Source: PHAA01 sp034927445 (lineage in GTDB: Bacteria > Bacillota > Syntrophomonadia > Syntrophomonadales > Syntrophomonadaceae). Taken from it: DNA of 64,000 nt. Of this stretch, positions 50,815-59,884 are shown piece by piece. Below the pieces are notes generated by a model that had not been told where the DNA came from, searched no databases, and saw only the letters and a program-made list of their open reading frames with translations. Position numbers and translations under genes: made by a program. The number at the start of each line of letters is the position of its first letter. Position 1 is the first letter of the stretch. Location of the stretch: contig JAYFPZ010000005.1 of the NCBI GenBank assembly GCA_034927445.1, positions 1-64,000 on the forward strand, in the 5' to 3' direction.

Positions 50815-51120
50815 TTATCTTCCCCCCAGTTTGGATTTAATCGCGTCGGCCGCCGCCGTGTCCGCCTTGCCGTAAGTGCCGGCAAAAGTCGTAAGCGAAG
50901 CGGAGGCGCCGCGAATAGCTTCCGCCAGCTTCACAAAGTTCTGGGTATTTTGCAGATAGGCATTCTGATAAGCCGCTGCCCCTTCGCCTTTCCAAAGCTG
51001 CTGTAAATTTGACATGAGTTCGTCTAATTTTTTCAGTTGGACGTTGATGACTGCGTAGTTTTTATCAAGTTCCGAGGCCACGCTTCTCATTTTTTGTATA
51101 TCAACTGTGCTTTGCGCCAT
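50815..51120 (-). CDS. WXG100-family protein 2
   Basis: 101 aa with LWKGEGAAAYQNAY at the helix turn and YGKAD near the C-terminus, the classical Y-x-x-x-D signal. Three bases separate it from WXG100 protein 1. Confidence 0.9.
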   Translation of the reverse strand: MAQSTVDIQKMRSVASELDKNYAVINVQLKKLDELMSNLQQLWKGEGAAAYQNAYLQNTQNFVKLAEAIRGASASLTTFAGTYGKADTAAADAIKSKLGGR

Positions 51121-51138
51121 TCATATATCACCCCTTTC

Positions 51139-51432
51139 TCATATTCTTTGCGCTGACTGCTGGGCGGAGGCGTCCGCTTCCTGCATCTTTTTAGCGGCGC
51201 TACGCAGGTATTCAGCCGTATCGCGCAGGTATTTCGCTTTTTTGCCTATGTCGTCCTGTACCCCCCGAATATAGCGGATATAGGTTTTAGCCGCTTCCCC
51301 AGACCAGGCCGCTTCTATGTTCCCGCTGACTTCAGTCAATTTCTTGACGCTCTGGTTTTGGATGTCATTGGCCAGTTCGTCCAGCAGCTTGGCTTGGGCC
51401 GCGGTTTGCTCATAATTAAATTTTATGGTCAT
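51139..51432 (-). CDS. WXG100-family protein 3
   Basis: 97 aa with AAWSGEAAKTYIRYI at the turn. The C-terminal helix (AEYLRSAAKKMQEADA) has no clean Y-x-x-x-D/E motif, so it may depend on a partner for export. Confidence 0.88.
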   Translation of the reverse strand: MTIKFNYEQTAAQAKLLDELANDIQNQSVKKLTEVSGNIEAAWSGEAAKTYIRYIRGVQDDIGKKAKYLRDTAEYLRSAAKKMQEADASAQQSAQRI

Positions 51433-51443
51433 AACGCCCTCCT

Positions 51444-51767
51444 TTAACGGAATGTCTTATCAAAGCTCAAGGATTTGCTGGTTTCCTGGACACTTGCCTC
51501 GGTTTTTTCATAGATGCCGGCTATTTCCCTTAAAGCCGCCGGATACGCGCCCAGCGCTTTCAATAAATCACCGGCGCTTTTGGCTACTTGCTCGGCGGTA
51601 TTCTTGACATTGTCAGAAACATCGCCTTGCCAGGCGCCGCGCAAACCGTTCATGGCGCTCATCCATTCCTGGCCCAAATTCTCTATTTCCTTGACTGCGC
51701 TTTGGATCGTGTCGGCGGTAGCCGCAAACAGTTTGGTATCGATTTTGCTCTCACTGCCGGTCGCCAT
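51444..51767 (-). CDS. WXG100-family protein 4
   Basis: 107 aa with LRGAWQGDVSDNVKNTA at the turn and YEKTE followed by a basic/aromatic tail (SFDKTFR). 12 bp before protein 5. Confidence 0.88.
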   Translation of the reverse strand: MATGSESKIDTKLFAATADTIQSAVKEIENLGQEWMSAMNGLRGAWQGDVSDNVKNTAEQVAKSAGDLLKALGAYPAALREIAGIYEKTEASVQETSKSLSFDKTFR

Positions 51768-51779
51768 TTATCTGCCTCC

Positions 51780-52079
51780 TTATTTCAGCGCGGAAAGGCT
51801 GCTTAAAATTTCACTTTCCGTTTGTTCAAAGTCGTTGGCGGTTTCTTTGAGTAAATCGTTCAACTCCCGGAATTGCTCCAACATCTCCTGCATCGCTGCT
51901 TCGTCTTTGCGGTAGCGGGTCATAAATTCAGCTTTTACGGTTGAAGTCCAGCCTCTATCCAGATTAGCGACCGCGTCCTTGACTTTAGTGACCTGAGCGC
52001 TCAGACCGGCAGTAACCTGTTCCAACTGGGGCACGGTTGCTCTGATCTTTTCCGCATCCACATTGCTTAAATCAGCCAT
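51780..52079 (-). CDS. WXG100-like protein 5 with WTS turn
   Basis: 99 aa with the same helical hairpin layout, but the turn reads LDRGWTSTVKAEF, so the glycine is Ser. The C-terminal signal is FEQTE, with Phe replacing Tyr. It is the WXG100 gene nearest to yukD and essC. Confidence 0.82.
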   Translation of the reverse strand: MADLSNVDAEKIRATVPQLEQVTAGLSAQVTKVKDAVANLDRGWTSTVKAEFMTRYRKDEAAMQEMLEQFRELNDLLKETANDFEQTESEILSSLSALK

Positions 52080-52107
52080 ATCTCCACCTCCTTAAAAACC
52101 GCTTATT

Positions 52108-52362
52108 TTACAACAATATGATGGTATCGCCGCTCTTCACCCCGACTTCGCCCAGGATTTCCTGGTCCTGGAGCAGGCCTTCCAGTTGGCTGGAACAAAA
52201 CAGGACCTGGCTTTCATCCGCGAAGATCTTTTGATTTTCCACCGCGGAAATCTGGGCGATGAACTGCTCCTTCACCTTGCCCACGGTCATAAAGCTGTCG
52301 GCGGTGAATTCATAAGTTCTGGCATTGCCCGGAACCTCTACGTCCAGAAATATTTTACTCAT
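52108..52362 (-). CDS. yukD: YukD-like ubiquitin-fold protein
   Basis: 84 aa: FLDVEVPGNARTYEFTADSFMTVGKVKEQFIAQI, then DQEILGEVGVKSGDTIILL, a beta-grasp fold of the EsaB/YukD family, lacking the terminal Gly-Gly used for conjugation. In type VII systems this small protein is needed for, or regulates, secretion. It overlaps the end of essC by 8 nt. Confidence 0.9.
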   Translation of the reverse strand: MSKIFLDVEVPGNARTYEFTADSFMTVGKVKEQFIAQISAVENQKIFADESQVLFCSSQLEGLLQDQEILGEVGVKSGDTIILL

Positions 52363-55300
52363 GGTTAAAAGCCTCCTTCATTCCTAAAACCTGAGGGGTG
52401 ACCAGCTTAACCACCGTGCCGGACTGATCCGGGGCATAGGCGATGCCGGGCGGAAGGGAACGCACATTATCCGCCGCCGATAAATCAAACCGCAGTATGT
52501 TCTGCTGATCAAACATGCCGCCCAGATGCAGCCCTCTCCCCCAGCCGGCCCAGATACGCATAGCGGCGTAGCGCGCCATGTCATTGCGGTCATCCGGGGT
52601 TACGGCGGCAAAGAAGTGAATCTTATGCTCGCGCCCTTTTTCCAGAGCTACTTCAAAGAAGCCGCCCATCTCTCTTTGGGGACTGTAAATGGCGGAAATA
52701 AAAGCGCGCATATCGTTTACTAAAAAGATGATCCGCTGATAGCCGGCCATGGCGTCAGTTACACTGCCACCGGCGTCTCGGGCGTCGTTCACGGCCCCGT
52801 TGCGGGTGGTGAACTCAGTTGTGATGATCTGTTCCATTAAGTCAAACAGCTCCACATCATTATGCACTACCCGTTCAAATGGGCTTATGCCTTCCAGTTC
52901 GCCGCCTTCATGGTCAAACAGGAACAAGCGCAGGCCTTGGGCTGCCGTCTGTTTAGCAACCGCCGCCAGTAAATTGGTCTTGCCGGTGCTGCCGGCGCCG
53001 CTGATAGTATAACAGAATTCTTCATCCAGGTTCACGGTAACCAATTTCAGGCTTTCCTGATCCAGACCCAGGGCCAGTATATTCTCCGGCAGTCCCTGAA
53101 CGTCGGCCCGGGTTATGAGCTCCGCATAGCTTAAATGCTCCAGCTTATCGCCGATTTTTTTAACCCCGGCGCCGGTTGGCGGTTTCAGAGCGGCAAAGCG
53201 TCGGCGCAAAGTCTGGGCCTGGGATAAGCCTTCGTCTTCTTTGACACACAAGGCCACCTGGAATTCCACCGGCAGCGGGGCTTTGATCAGGCCGCGGCCC
53301 GGGGTCCTGCCTTCCGGTATAATCTCGGTGCGGTCGCCTACTACTGCTTCGTACTCGAAGCGGTCCGGCATCTGCAAAGCGATGCCGGTAATGAAATTCT
53401 GCCGGATACGGCTTCTGAGTTCGCCGGAATTGTTCATGGACGGGACTAAATAAATACCGTAGCTGGCGGCTTCTCGGGACAGTTGGGCTATCGTGTCTTC
53501 ATACTGTTCATAATTCTCGATAAAAGCCACATAATTATCGATGATAAATATAATGGCCGGGCAGTCGTTATTCTGGGTCACATATTCCTTGAAAGAGCCA
53601 ATCCCTTGTTTGGAGAAATCGCGCTTGCGACGGGCCAGGGATTCTTGCAGGAATTCAAAAACTTCAGCGATTTTTTCATCTTCTCCGTCAATGAACACTC
53701 CGCCCACCTGCGGCAGGTCGGAAAATACCCCCATGGTGCGGCTGGAAAAATCGACGATGTAGATATTGACTTCCTCTGACGAGTAACGGGTTATCGCGCT
53801 GTAAATGATGGTCTGCAGCAGAGTGGTGCGGCCGGAACCGCCGCTCCCGCAAACCAGCAGATGCCCGTCGGCGATGAAGTCCACCGCACAGGGGTATTGG
53901 TTCTGGCCGTCGGGATTGTCCACCAGACCCAGCGGCAGCAGCAGGGAAAAACCTTGCGGCTTCGGCATTTCCGGCAAGTCTTCCAAGTAAATCGATTTAG
54001 GCAGCGGTGGCATCCATATGGGCTTGATGGCCGGTATGCTGTTTTCTTCCGCCAACTGGGCAGCGTATTTGACCAGCGCGTCTAGCTGGGTCAGCTTAGC
54101 GATGTTGTCGCTTTTCTTTTCCGATTTTTTCTTGGGTACGGCGTTTTTGCCTATGATGTTTATATACTCCACTTTAGCATTCTTATCTTCGCTAAAAGCG
54201 ATCTCCGGTTCATATTCCGCCCCGGACCAGCCGGATTGGAATTCTTCAAAAATCTCGTCGTTTCCTACCTGGAAATAACCGCGCCCGGTACCGGTGATAG
54301 CCGCCGCGTCAGGACGTTTCAGCATTTCGTTGCTGTCCTGTTTGTCCGCTACCCTTAAGCAGAGGCGGAAGCGGGTGTTGGACCAGATTTCATCATCTAC
54401 CACTCCGCTGGGCTTTTGGGTAGCCAGAATCAGGTTAACTCCCAGCGAACGCCCCACCCGGGCGGCGGAAACTAAAGCCCGGACAAACTCGGGCTGTTCT
54501 TTCTTCAACTCGGCAAATTCATCGGCGATGATGAGCAGATGAGGCATGGGCTCGGACGCGACCCCGGACCGGTACAGTTCGATGTAAGCGTCAATGTGTT
54601 TTACTTTGTGTTCGTTAAAAATACGCTGGCGGCTCTTAATCTCGGCGTTAATAGACAGCAAAGCCCGATTGGTCGCATTGCCGCCCAGATTGGTAATTAC
54701 CCCGGACAAATGGGGCAGTCCGACCAAGCTCTGCGCCATACCGCCGCCTTTGTAGTCGATGATAATAAAAGCCACTTCATGGGGATGATAATTAACCACC
54801 AGAGACAATATGTAGCTTTGCAATGTCTCGGATTTACCGGAACCGGTAGTTCCGGCCACCAGGCCGTGGGGGCCGTGGTATTTTTCGTGAATATCCAGAT
54901 ACAGGGGCTGATTGCCTGACTTGTAGCCGATCATACTCTTCATGCTTTCATAAGTACGGTTTTCCAGCCACCTGTGCAGCATGTTCAGGTCCTCGAGACG
55001 GGAGAGTTTATACATATCCAGGAAGGAGAGCGTATCCGGAATGGTGGTGGAAACATTCAATTCCCGCACTTTGTAATTGGAGAGGCTGCGGGCGAACTCC
55101 TCCATCCGCTCCAGGCCCAGCGTGTCATAGTCCACCGTCTCTTGCGCGGGGAACAGGTTTAAAGTGCTGTAATAGCCCCGCTGGTCCGCATCATCCTGTA
55201 CGATAGCGGTGCAACCGCTGGGAAGCTTATCAATCGCGTCTACCAGGAATACCACCGTAATTCCCAGTTCCGGCTGCGGGTTCATTAAATATTTGGCGAT

Positions 55301-56986
55301 AGGTTCATCTTCCACCAAAGACCAGTCTGCAACGATCACCACATAATGGGGGAGGAGTTTGACGTTTTCTTCTTTTTTATCTGCCGCCGTTTCCAGCCGC
55401 TCCCGAACTACGGAAGAGAGATAATACATGACATCACCCACCGTGTTCTTATCATTAGCGATCATGCGCATTTTGCCGTCCGGGGTCCAGACATGGGGCA
55501 GCCAGCGAATATAATCAAAACTGTCGGCTTCGCGCATGGAATAAACATAGCACAGGCGCACATCGGTATAAGGATGCAACCCAGCCAGCTGCGCACCGAG
55601 CAAACTACATAGATTAATCGCTTTGGCGCGCTGCAAGCTGACTATCCCCAACGAGCGGTTACTGTAAAGGGAAATACCCACCGGTACCTGCCGCAGGCTG
55701 GACATAGACGCGTATATGTCCTCTACCTTATCGTTTAAGGGGTCATGCTCCGCCATGAGTTGTTCTTTGGGCACTTCTATCTTATTGGGCGAGGGGATGC
55801 TCCCTATGCCTAAGCGGATGGTCAGGAAATCGTCATGGGTGCTGCTCTTCTCCCATAGTCGGGAGCTGCCTTCCAAGGGGAAACTGCTTACATCCGCCGC
55901 ATCGGGCAGCATCCTGTATAAAACCTGGCGGCTATAATCGGCTTTGGCTTGCAGGCGCCCGCTGGCCTTAGCTATATAGGCGTTATAGGTATTCAAGCGC
56001 GTACTCTCGGTCTGAGCTTCATCCTTATCCTGATAGCGTATATTGAGGAAAGCCCACAAGCCGCCGATGAGGGCCGCCCCGACCGACATAGTCAGTCCGC
56101 CCGCGATTGAAGCTCCGCCGCCGGAGCCGCTCATCATAATTGAACCGGCAATCATCGGGATCATAATCGTCACCGCCGGGCCGACGGTGAATATCATGGG
56201 CTGTCTTTTCTGCCTGTTCCGCGGCGGGACTTTTTCAATAATAAAGGTTTCGTCATCCAGTTTCTCCACCTTGCGGGGAGTACGCAGGAAGTAGTTTTCC
56301 TCCGCTTCATAATCATGTTCTTCTTCCGCCCCGCCGGATAATTCGATGTGTATGGCCTTAAGCTTCAGATTATCGACCGTGCAGCTTCCTTTGGGATTGT
56401 TTATGGCCAGGACATTGCCCAGGTATACGATCTTTAGCCCGACGATATAAATGACGTCGCCGTACTTCAAGGTATAATCACCGCTCAATCTGCGACCGTT
56501 GACAAAGGTACCGTTTACGCTGTTTAAATCCCTTACCACCGCCCGGCCGTCTTCCCGAACGATTTCCGCATGTTGGGGGGAACAGAACTGATTGCCGTAA
56601 CGCGCGATATTTCCTTCCCCGCTGCCGACTTTTATCCAGGGGCAGAGGGTAAAATCCAGCAAATACTTTCCGAAATTGGTATGGCCTTCGTCCACTTCAT
56701 CCACGGTGACCGAAAATACCTGGCTGCTGCCGCACAATTCGCAGTTTAAAAGCAGCCCCGGTTTAAGCTCCACTGTTTCCAGCTGGCGTTCGTCCCGGGT
56801 TATGATAAACTGTCGGCTGCCGGCCAACTGCCATACATCATCCCATACCTGCAGGGGCAAGGTGATATCTTCCTTCCAGCCGCTGATATGGGGGCGAATA
56901 TCGATGGGGGTGTTTTTGTTATTTATATTGGGAAGGTATATTTCTTGAAAGCCGTTTTCAAAAACGGCAGTCATCAACAAACTCAT
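52355..56986 (-). CDS. essC: Type VII secretion ATPase EssC with FHA domain
   Basis: 1543 aa from the ATG at 56986 (AAGGAGG 7 nt upstream; frame open to 57094). N-terminal forkhead-associated domain (about 100-200: FCSPQHAEIVREDGR, DLNSVNGTFVNGR). Two membrane helices (about 265-320), then three FtsK/SpoIIIE ATPase modules. Walker A motifs: GTTGSGKSE (Lys718), GSGGSGRTT (Arg1053 replaces Lys) and GAGSTGKTN (Lys1336). Walker B of module 1 is FIIIDYKGGGM. This is the motor of the secretion machine and recognises WXG100 substrates at its C-terminal modules. It lies between the 57010 gene and yukD. Confidence 0.95.
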   Translation of the reverse strand: MSLLMTAVFENGFQEIYLPNINNKNTPIDIRPHISGWKEDITLPLQVWDDVWQLAGSRQFIITRDERQLETVELKPGLLLNCELCGSSQVFSVTVDEVDEGHTNFGKYLLDFTLCPWIKVGSGEGNIARYGNQFCSPQHAEIVREDGRAVVRDLNSVNGTFVNGRRLSGDYTLKYGDVIYIVGLKIVYLGNVLAINNPKGSCTVDNLKLKAIHIELSGGAEEEHDYEAEENYFLRTPRKVEKLDDETFIIEKVPPRNRQKRQPMIFTVGPAVTIMIPMIAGSIMMSGSGGGASIAGGLTMSVGAALIGGLWAFLNIRYQDKDEAQTESTRLNTYNAYIAKASGRLQAKADYSRQVLYRMLPDAADVSSFPLEGSSRLWEKSSTHDDFLTIRLGIGSIPSPNKIEVPKEQLMAEHDPLNDKVEDIYASMSSLRQVPVGISLYSNRSLGIVSLQRAKAINLCSLLGAQLAGLHPYTDVRLCYVYSMREADSFDYIRWLPHVWTPDGKMRMIANDKNTVGDVMYYLSSVVRERLETAADKKEENVKLLPHYVVIVADWSLVEDEPIAKYLMNPQPELGITVVFLVDAIDKLPSGCTAIVQDDADQRGYYSTLNLFPAQETVDYDTLGLERMEEFARSLSNYKVRELNVSTTIPDTLSFLDMYKLSRLEDLNMLHRWLENRTYESMKSMIGYKSGNQPLYLDIHEKYHGPHGLVAGTTGSGKSETLQSYILSLVVNYHPHEVAFIIIDYKGGGMAQSLVGLPHLSGVITNLGGNATNRALLSINAEIKSRQRIFNEHKVKHIDAYIELYRSGVASEPMPHLLIIADEFAELKKEQPEFVRALVSAARVGRSLGVNLILATQKPSGVVDDEIWSNTRFRLCLRVADKQDSNEMLKRPDAAAITGTGRGYFQVGNDEIFEEFQSGWSGAEYEPEIAFSEDKNAKVEYINIIGKNAVPKKKSEKKSDNIAKLTQLDALVKYAAQLAEENSIPAIKPIWMPPLPKSIYLEDLPEMPKPQGFSLLLPLGLVDNPDGQNQYPCAVDFIADGHLLVCGSGGSGRTTLLQTIIYSAITRYSSEEVNIYIVDFSSRTMGVFSDLPQVGGVFIDGEDEKIAEVFEFLQESLARRKRDFSKQGIGSFKEYVTQNNDCPAIIFIIDNYVAFIENYEQYEDTIAQLSREAASYGIYLVPSMNNSGELRSRIRQNFITGIALQMPDRFEYEAVVGDRTEIIPEGRTPGRGLIKAPLPVEFQVALCVKEDEGLSQAQTLRRRFAALKPPTGAGVKKIGDKLEHLSYAELITRADVQGLPENILALGLDQESLKLVTVNLDEEFCYTISGAGSTGKTNLLAAVAKQTAAQGLRLFLFDHEGGELEGISPFERVVHNDVELFDLMEQIITTEFTTRNGAVNDARDAGGSVTDAMAGYQRIIFLVNDMRAFISAIYSPQREMGGFFEVALEKGREHKIHFFAAVTPDDRNDMARYAAMRIWAGWGRGLHLGGMFDQQNILRFDLSAADNVRSLPPGIAYAPDQSGTVVKLVTPQVLGMKEAFNHE

Positions 56987-57009
56987 AATTTGCCTCCTTA
57001 TAACCGGCT

Positions 57010-58029
57010 TTATTGCAATACGGCGGCGGAATCCAGCACCGCCTGCAGATTCTTGTCTTCCGGCGTGCTGCTGGAAACCAATGCCGCCACACAACTGCCG
57101 TCCGGATATATGCTGACCGAGGCTGAATAAGGACGGCTGTCGATGTTCACATCAGCCGCATAGCGGTCAGCCTGATCTGTCTTTTGGTAGGTAATATCCG
57201 AAACATACTCAATATCCGGAATATCATCTGATAACATGTAGACGAATTCACCCAGAATATCATTGCCGTTAAGACCCTCGCCAGCCATTTCCTGATATTC
57301 ATAGCTGAAATTCACCAAAAATGCGCCATACTTTTCATCCGCCGTCCACACCCCCAAGATAGGGTAATAAAAACTATCCCAGGCTTCAGTTCCCTGCGTC
57401 CAGTTCTCGTTAGCCGCAAATGTTAAGCCCGCTTCGCTGTTCGCATACTCCTTAAAGCCACTGGGCAGGCCGCCGGAGCCAGTAAGCATAACAATAGCAA
57501 TGATGGCTATAACCACCACGGCAGCAGCTCCGCCGATAAGGGGGATCATCTTCTTGTCCACTTTTGCTGCCAAGCCGTCTTTTGCGGCTGAGCCTGCCGC
57601 CGGCTGCGCTTTAGGAGCTGTTTCCCGTCCCGGGGCCGGAGACGGAGCCGCTTTATCCCGGCTGGGCTTCCCTACGCCTATCTTGGGCATATTAAACCCT
57701 TTGCCCGCCGGCTGGGCTTCCGGCGCCTTACCTAATATCGCGTCAGGGTTAGCCTCTGCCTCCGCTTTACGAGCCCGGGCTTCTTCTGCTATACGCCGGG
57801 CTTCTTCCTCAGCTTTGCGTGCTTCCTCTTCCACCTTGCGTTTGCGGTCCTCCACCTCCTGTTCCAAACGGCGAACTTCCGCCTCCGCTTCCAGACGTTT
57901 CTCTTCCTTCTCCCGCGCCCGCTGCTCTTCTTCTTGCTGCTGAAGCTGCTTTTTACGGGCTGACACAAATAAAGCCGAAGTAGTATCAGTCGCCGGCGCG
58001 CCCGGGTTTGATTTTTTATCCTCTTCCAT
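57010..58029 (-). CDS. Single-pass protein: coiled coil, helix, external PsbP-like domain
   Basis: 339 aa. Residues about 25-95 form a charged Glu/Arg coiled coil, followed by a Pro/Ala linker, then one membrane helix (MIPLIGGAAAVVVIAIIAIVMLTGS, about 180-205) and an external domain of 130 residues (FKEYANSEAGLTFAANENWTQG, ending LQAVLDSAAVLQ). TTAGGGGGGTT precedes the ATG. First gene of the main secretion unit, 23 bp upstream of essC. The single helix and cytoplasm-to-outside topology are like EssB/YukC, but its pseudokinase domain is absent. Confidence 0.75.
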   Translation of the reverse strand: MEEDKKSNPGAPATDTTSALFVSARKKQLQQQEEEQRAREKEEKRLEAEAEVRRLEQEVEDRKRKVEEEARKAEEEARRIAEEARARKAEAEANPDAILGKAPEAQPAGKGFNMPKIGVGKPSRDKAAPSPAPGRETAPKAQPAAGSAAKDGLAAKVDKKMIPLIGGAAAVVVIAIIAIVMLTGSGGLPSGFKEYANSEAGLTFAANENWTQGTEAWDSFYYPILGVWTADEKYGAFLVNFSYEYQEMAGEGLNGNDILGEFVYMLSDDIPDIEYVSDITYQKTDQADRYAADVNIDSRPYSASVSIYPDGSCVAALVSSSTPEDKNLQAVLDSAAVLQ

Positions 58030-58156
58030 TATTTAACCCCCCTAACTATTTAATTTGCTTTATAAATAGGAATTGAACCGCTTAAAAAGCCACACCTTTC
58101 CAAGCAAAATTAAAACCTGGCTTCATCGTATAGCACCGGTTTTATTTAGAATAGTG

Positions 58157-58175
58157 TCTTAAAGTTACTATTTGA
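58157..58175 (+). repeat. Direct repeat flanking two small genes, copy 1
   Basis: TCTTAAAGTTACTATTTGA with a following G/A-rich stretch (GTGAGGCGAGAAGTTGGAAG). Identical core at 58943-58961 with a similar G/A stretch. The copies bracket the genes at 58246 and 58462. Confidence 0.6.
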
Positions 58176-58245
58176 GAGGTGTGAGGCGAGAAGTTGGAAG
58201 GGAGAATGTAGAAGCGAGAGGTTGGAAGTGAGAAATTTGGGGAGT

Positions 58246-58449
58246 TTATGAAATGCCATATATGAGCAGCATTCCCAAAGCTATATAAACCAGTAAGGCA
58301 ATCGTTAGGATGAATAACAGAGTACGGGCGATTGATATGCATTGAGGTGAGCTGTTGGGGGCAGCGGTCTTTTTCCTTTGGCGCCAAAAAGATACTGCCA
58401 GTAGGGTTATGGTTAATAACAAGCTTAAGCTAGCTGTGCCTACAGTCAT
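58246..58449 (-). CDS. Small two-helix membrane protein at the type VII locus
   Basis: 67 aa; GAGGAAGG lies 6 nt before the ATG. N-terminal helix (SLSLLLTITLLAVSFW), a basic loop RQRKKTAAP, and a second helix (LLFILTIALLVYIALGMLLIYGI). Between the 138-aa gene and a repeat. No family recognised; possible membrane component analogous to EssA in size, but without similarity. Confidence 0.6.
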   Translation of the reverse strand: MTVGTASLSLLLTITLLAVSFWRQRKKTAAPNSSPQCISIARTLLFILTIALLVYIALGMLLIYGIS

Positions 58450-58461
58450 ATTTGCCTTCCT

Positions 58462-58878
58462 CTATGGGTGCGGCAGAAGTTCTTTGCCGATAAACAGACG
58501 CTTGGCTACAATGAGATACTCTTCACCTTTATCATCATATTGAGCGAAATAACGGTAGCCATTTTCATATATCCTGGTTAAGAAACCTTCGGACATATGC
58601 TCCGCCGCCGACAAAAACTGCATAACCGCCTCCTGGTGTTTGGGCATGATCAGATCGTCCAGCATGAGTTCCTCAGCATAAACGATATCAAAACCTTGAC
58701 AGGATTCATCTAAACGGCTGAAAAGCACATCCAGATAAATGATGTCCTGATATTCCCTGCCCGCATATACCACTTTTAAGTTAAGTACCGAGCTGTCCGC
58801 GTTGGCTTGCAGGCTTCGTATATGAACATTAGTGTATAGCATATTCGGGACTGCTTCCCCAAAACCGCCGCTTAACAT
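58462..58878 (-). CDS. Soluble 138-aa protein of unknown function at the type VII locus
   Basis: Soluble alpha/beta protein: LYTNVHIRSLQANADSSVLNLKVVYAGREYQDIIYLDV, then a helical EAVMQFLSAAEHMSEGFLTRIYENGYRYFAQYDDKG and a basic end. 12 bp before the two-helix gene. No recognised family. It begins the minus-strand series, so co-transcription with the small membrane gene is likely. Confidence 0.6.
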   Translation of the reverse strand: MLSGGFGEAVPNMLYTNVHIRSLQANADSSVLNLKVVYAGREYQDIIYLDVLFSRLDESCQGFDIVYAEELMLDDLIMPKHQEAVMQFLSAAEHMSEGFLTRIYENGYRYFAQYDDKGEEYLIVAKRLFIGKELLPHP

Positions 58879-58942
58879 TAATCATCACTTCACTTTAAGT
58901 TTTAATTTTAAATTAGACTAAATTTTATGTTCGTGTCTAGTC

Positions 58943-58961
58943 TCTTAAAGTTACTATTTGA
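58943..58961 (+). repeat. Direct repeat flanking two small genes, copy 2
   Basis: Second copy of TCTTAAAGTTACTATTTGA, followed by GTGAGAGGCGGGAAGTGAGA. See 58157. Confidence 0.6.
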
Positions 58962-59084
58962 AATGTGAGAGGCGGGAAGTGAGAAATTATAAGCGTGAAA
59001 CAAGTAACTTTTGGATACTATTCCAGGTACGGTAGTTTGGTTAAGATTTATTTAAGAGAACTGATTATACGAGGAGGAATATAA

Positions 59085-59552
59085 GTGAAAAAGAGCTTTT
59101 TAAAGGTATTTACCATCGTTTTGATGTGCCTGGTTTTATCGGGGCTGTCAGCGGGGTGCGGCGATGACAAAACGGCGCAGTCGCCTGCCACTACTCCAGC
59201 ATCGGGAACTCCGAGTCAACAAGGCCAAACGCAGTCCAGTGCGCGGCAGGACAGCTATCAGTTTAAAATCTACAATAAATCCGGCTATGAGATTTACGCG
59301 GTTTATATGGGGCCGGCCGACGGTGCTGCTGGTGAAGATGTCGACATATTGGAAACATCAACCCTTCCAAATGGTGAAAGTGCTACCGTAAAGGGAAATG
59401 CGAACGCCAGAACCACAGAATGGACCCTGTACATAGAGGATGTCGACGGGGATACCAGCTCCAGTTACAGTTTCTTTAACCCTTTTGAACTCAATCATGT
59501 GGATGTGTTCTGGGACGCCAACGGTTACTATGTATGTGATTTCAGCTATTAA
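59085..59552 (+). CDS. Lipoprotein with a small beta domain, unknown function
   Basis: 155 aa. Lipobox signal (TIVLMCLVLSGLSAGCGDD), a Gln/Ser/Thr linker (APATTPASGTPSQQGQT-like), then a beta domain (FKIYNKSGYEIYAVYMGP, ESATVKGNANARTTEWTLYIEDVDGDTSSSYSFF, VDVFWDANGYYVCDF). The order resembles small secreted domains found in clostridial surface proteins. GAGGAGG precedes the start. Not obviously linked to the type VII genes, which are on the other strand. Confidence 0.75.
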   Translation: MKKSFLKVFTIVLMCLVLSGLSAGCGDDKTAQSPATTPASGTPSQQGQTQSSARQDSYQFKIYNKSGYEIYAVYMGPADGAAGEDVDILETSTLPNGESATVKGNANARTTEWTLYIEDVDGDTSSSYSFFNPFELNHVDVFWDANGYYVCDFSY

Positions 59553-59701
59553 GTAAAAGGAACTTACGGGGGATGTGGGGGAAAGCAGCTTTCCGGCGGG
59601 AAGCCAAGGTCTTAACCGCCTCATCCCCTGATATAACCTATAAAGGAAGATCATTGATGGCTGCCCAGTTTGTTTGTATAATTCTAATATAAACACTCTA
59701 G

Positions 59702-59846
59702 TTGATTCCACTGCCGAAAGTCTCGTTCTCATACGCATAGAGGAGACTTTAGTCTCCGACCAGATAAAGAAACGCTGATATGCAACGGAGACTAAAGTAC
59801 CCCTCTACGCCATAAAGCATATAAATACTTTTTGCAGCGGAATCTC
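59702..59846. repeat. MITE-like element copy 1 (TTGATTCCACTGC ends)
   Basis: TTGATTCCACTGC at 59702-59714 and its imperfect inverse GCAGCGGAATC at 59834-59844 bound a 145-bp non-coding stretch with an internal inverted repeat (GGAGACTTTAGTCTCC). A related 134-bp unit lies at 63043-63176. The remainder of 59553-59884 has no gene. Confidence 0.6.
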
Positions 59847-59884
59847 TAGTTTAATTAGATTTTTCTCAGACGGAGAGACACATA

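Noticed and set aside
54539..54919. Long antisense frames opposite essC
   Set aside because: They mirror the codon structure of essC, have no ribosome binding sites and encode no recognisable domains.
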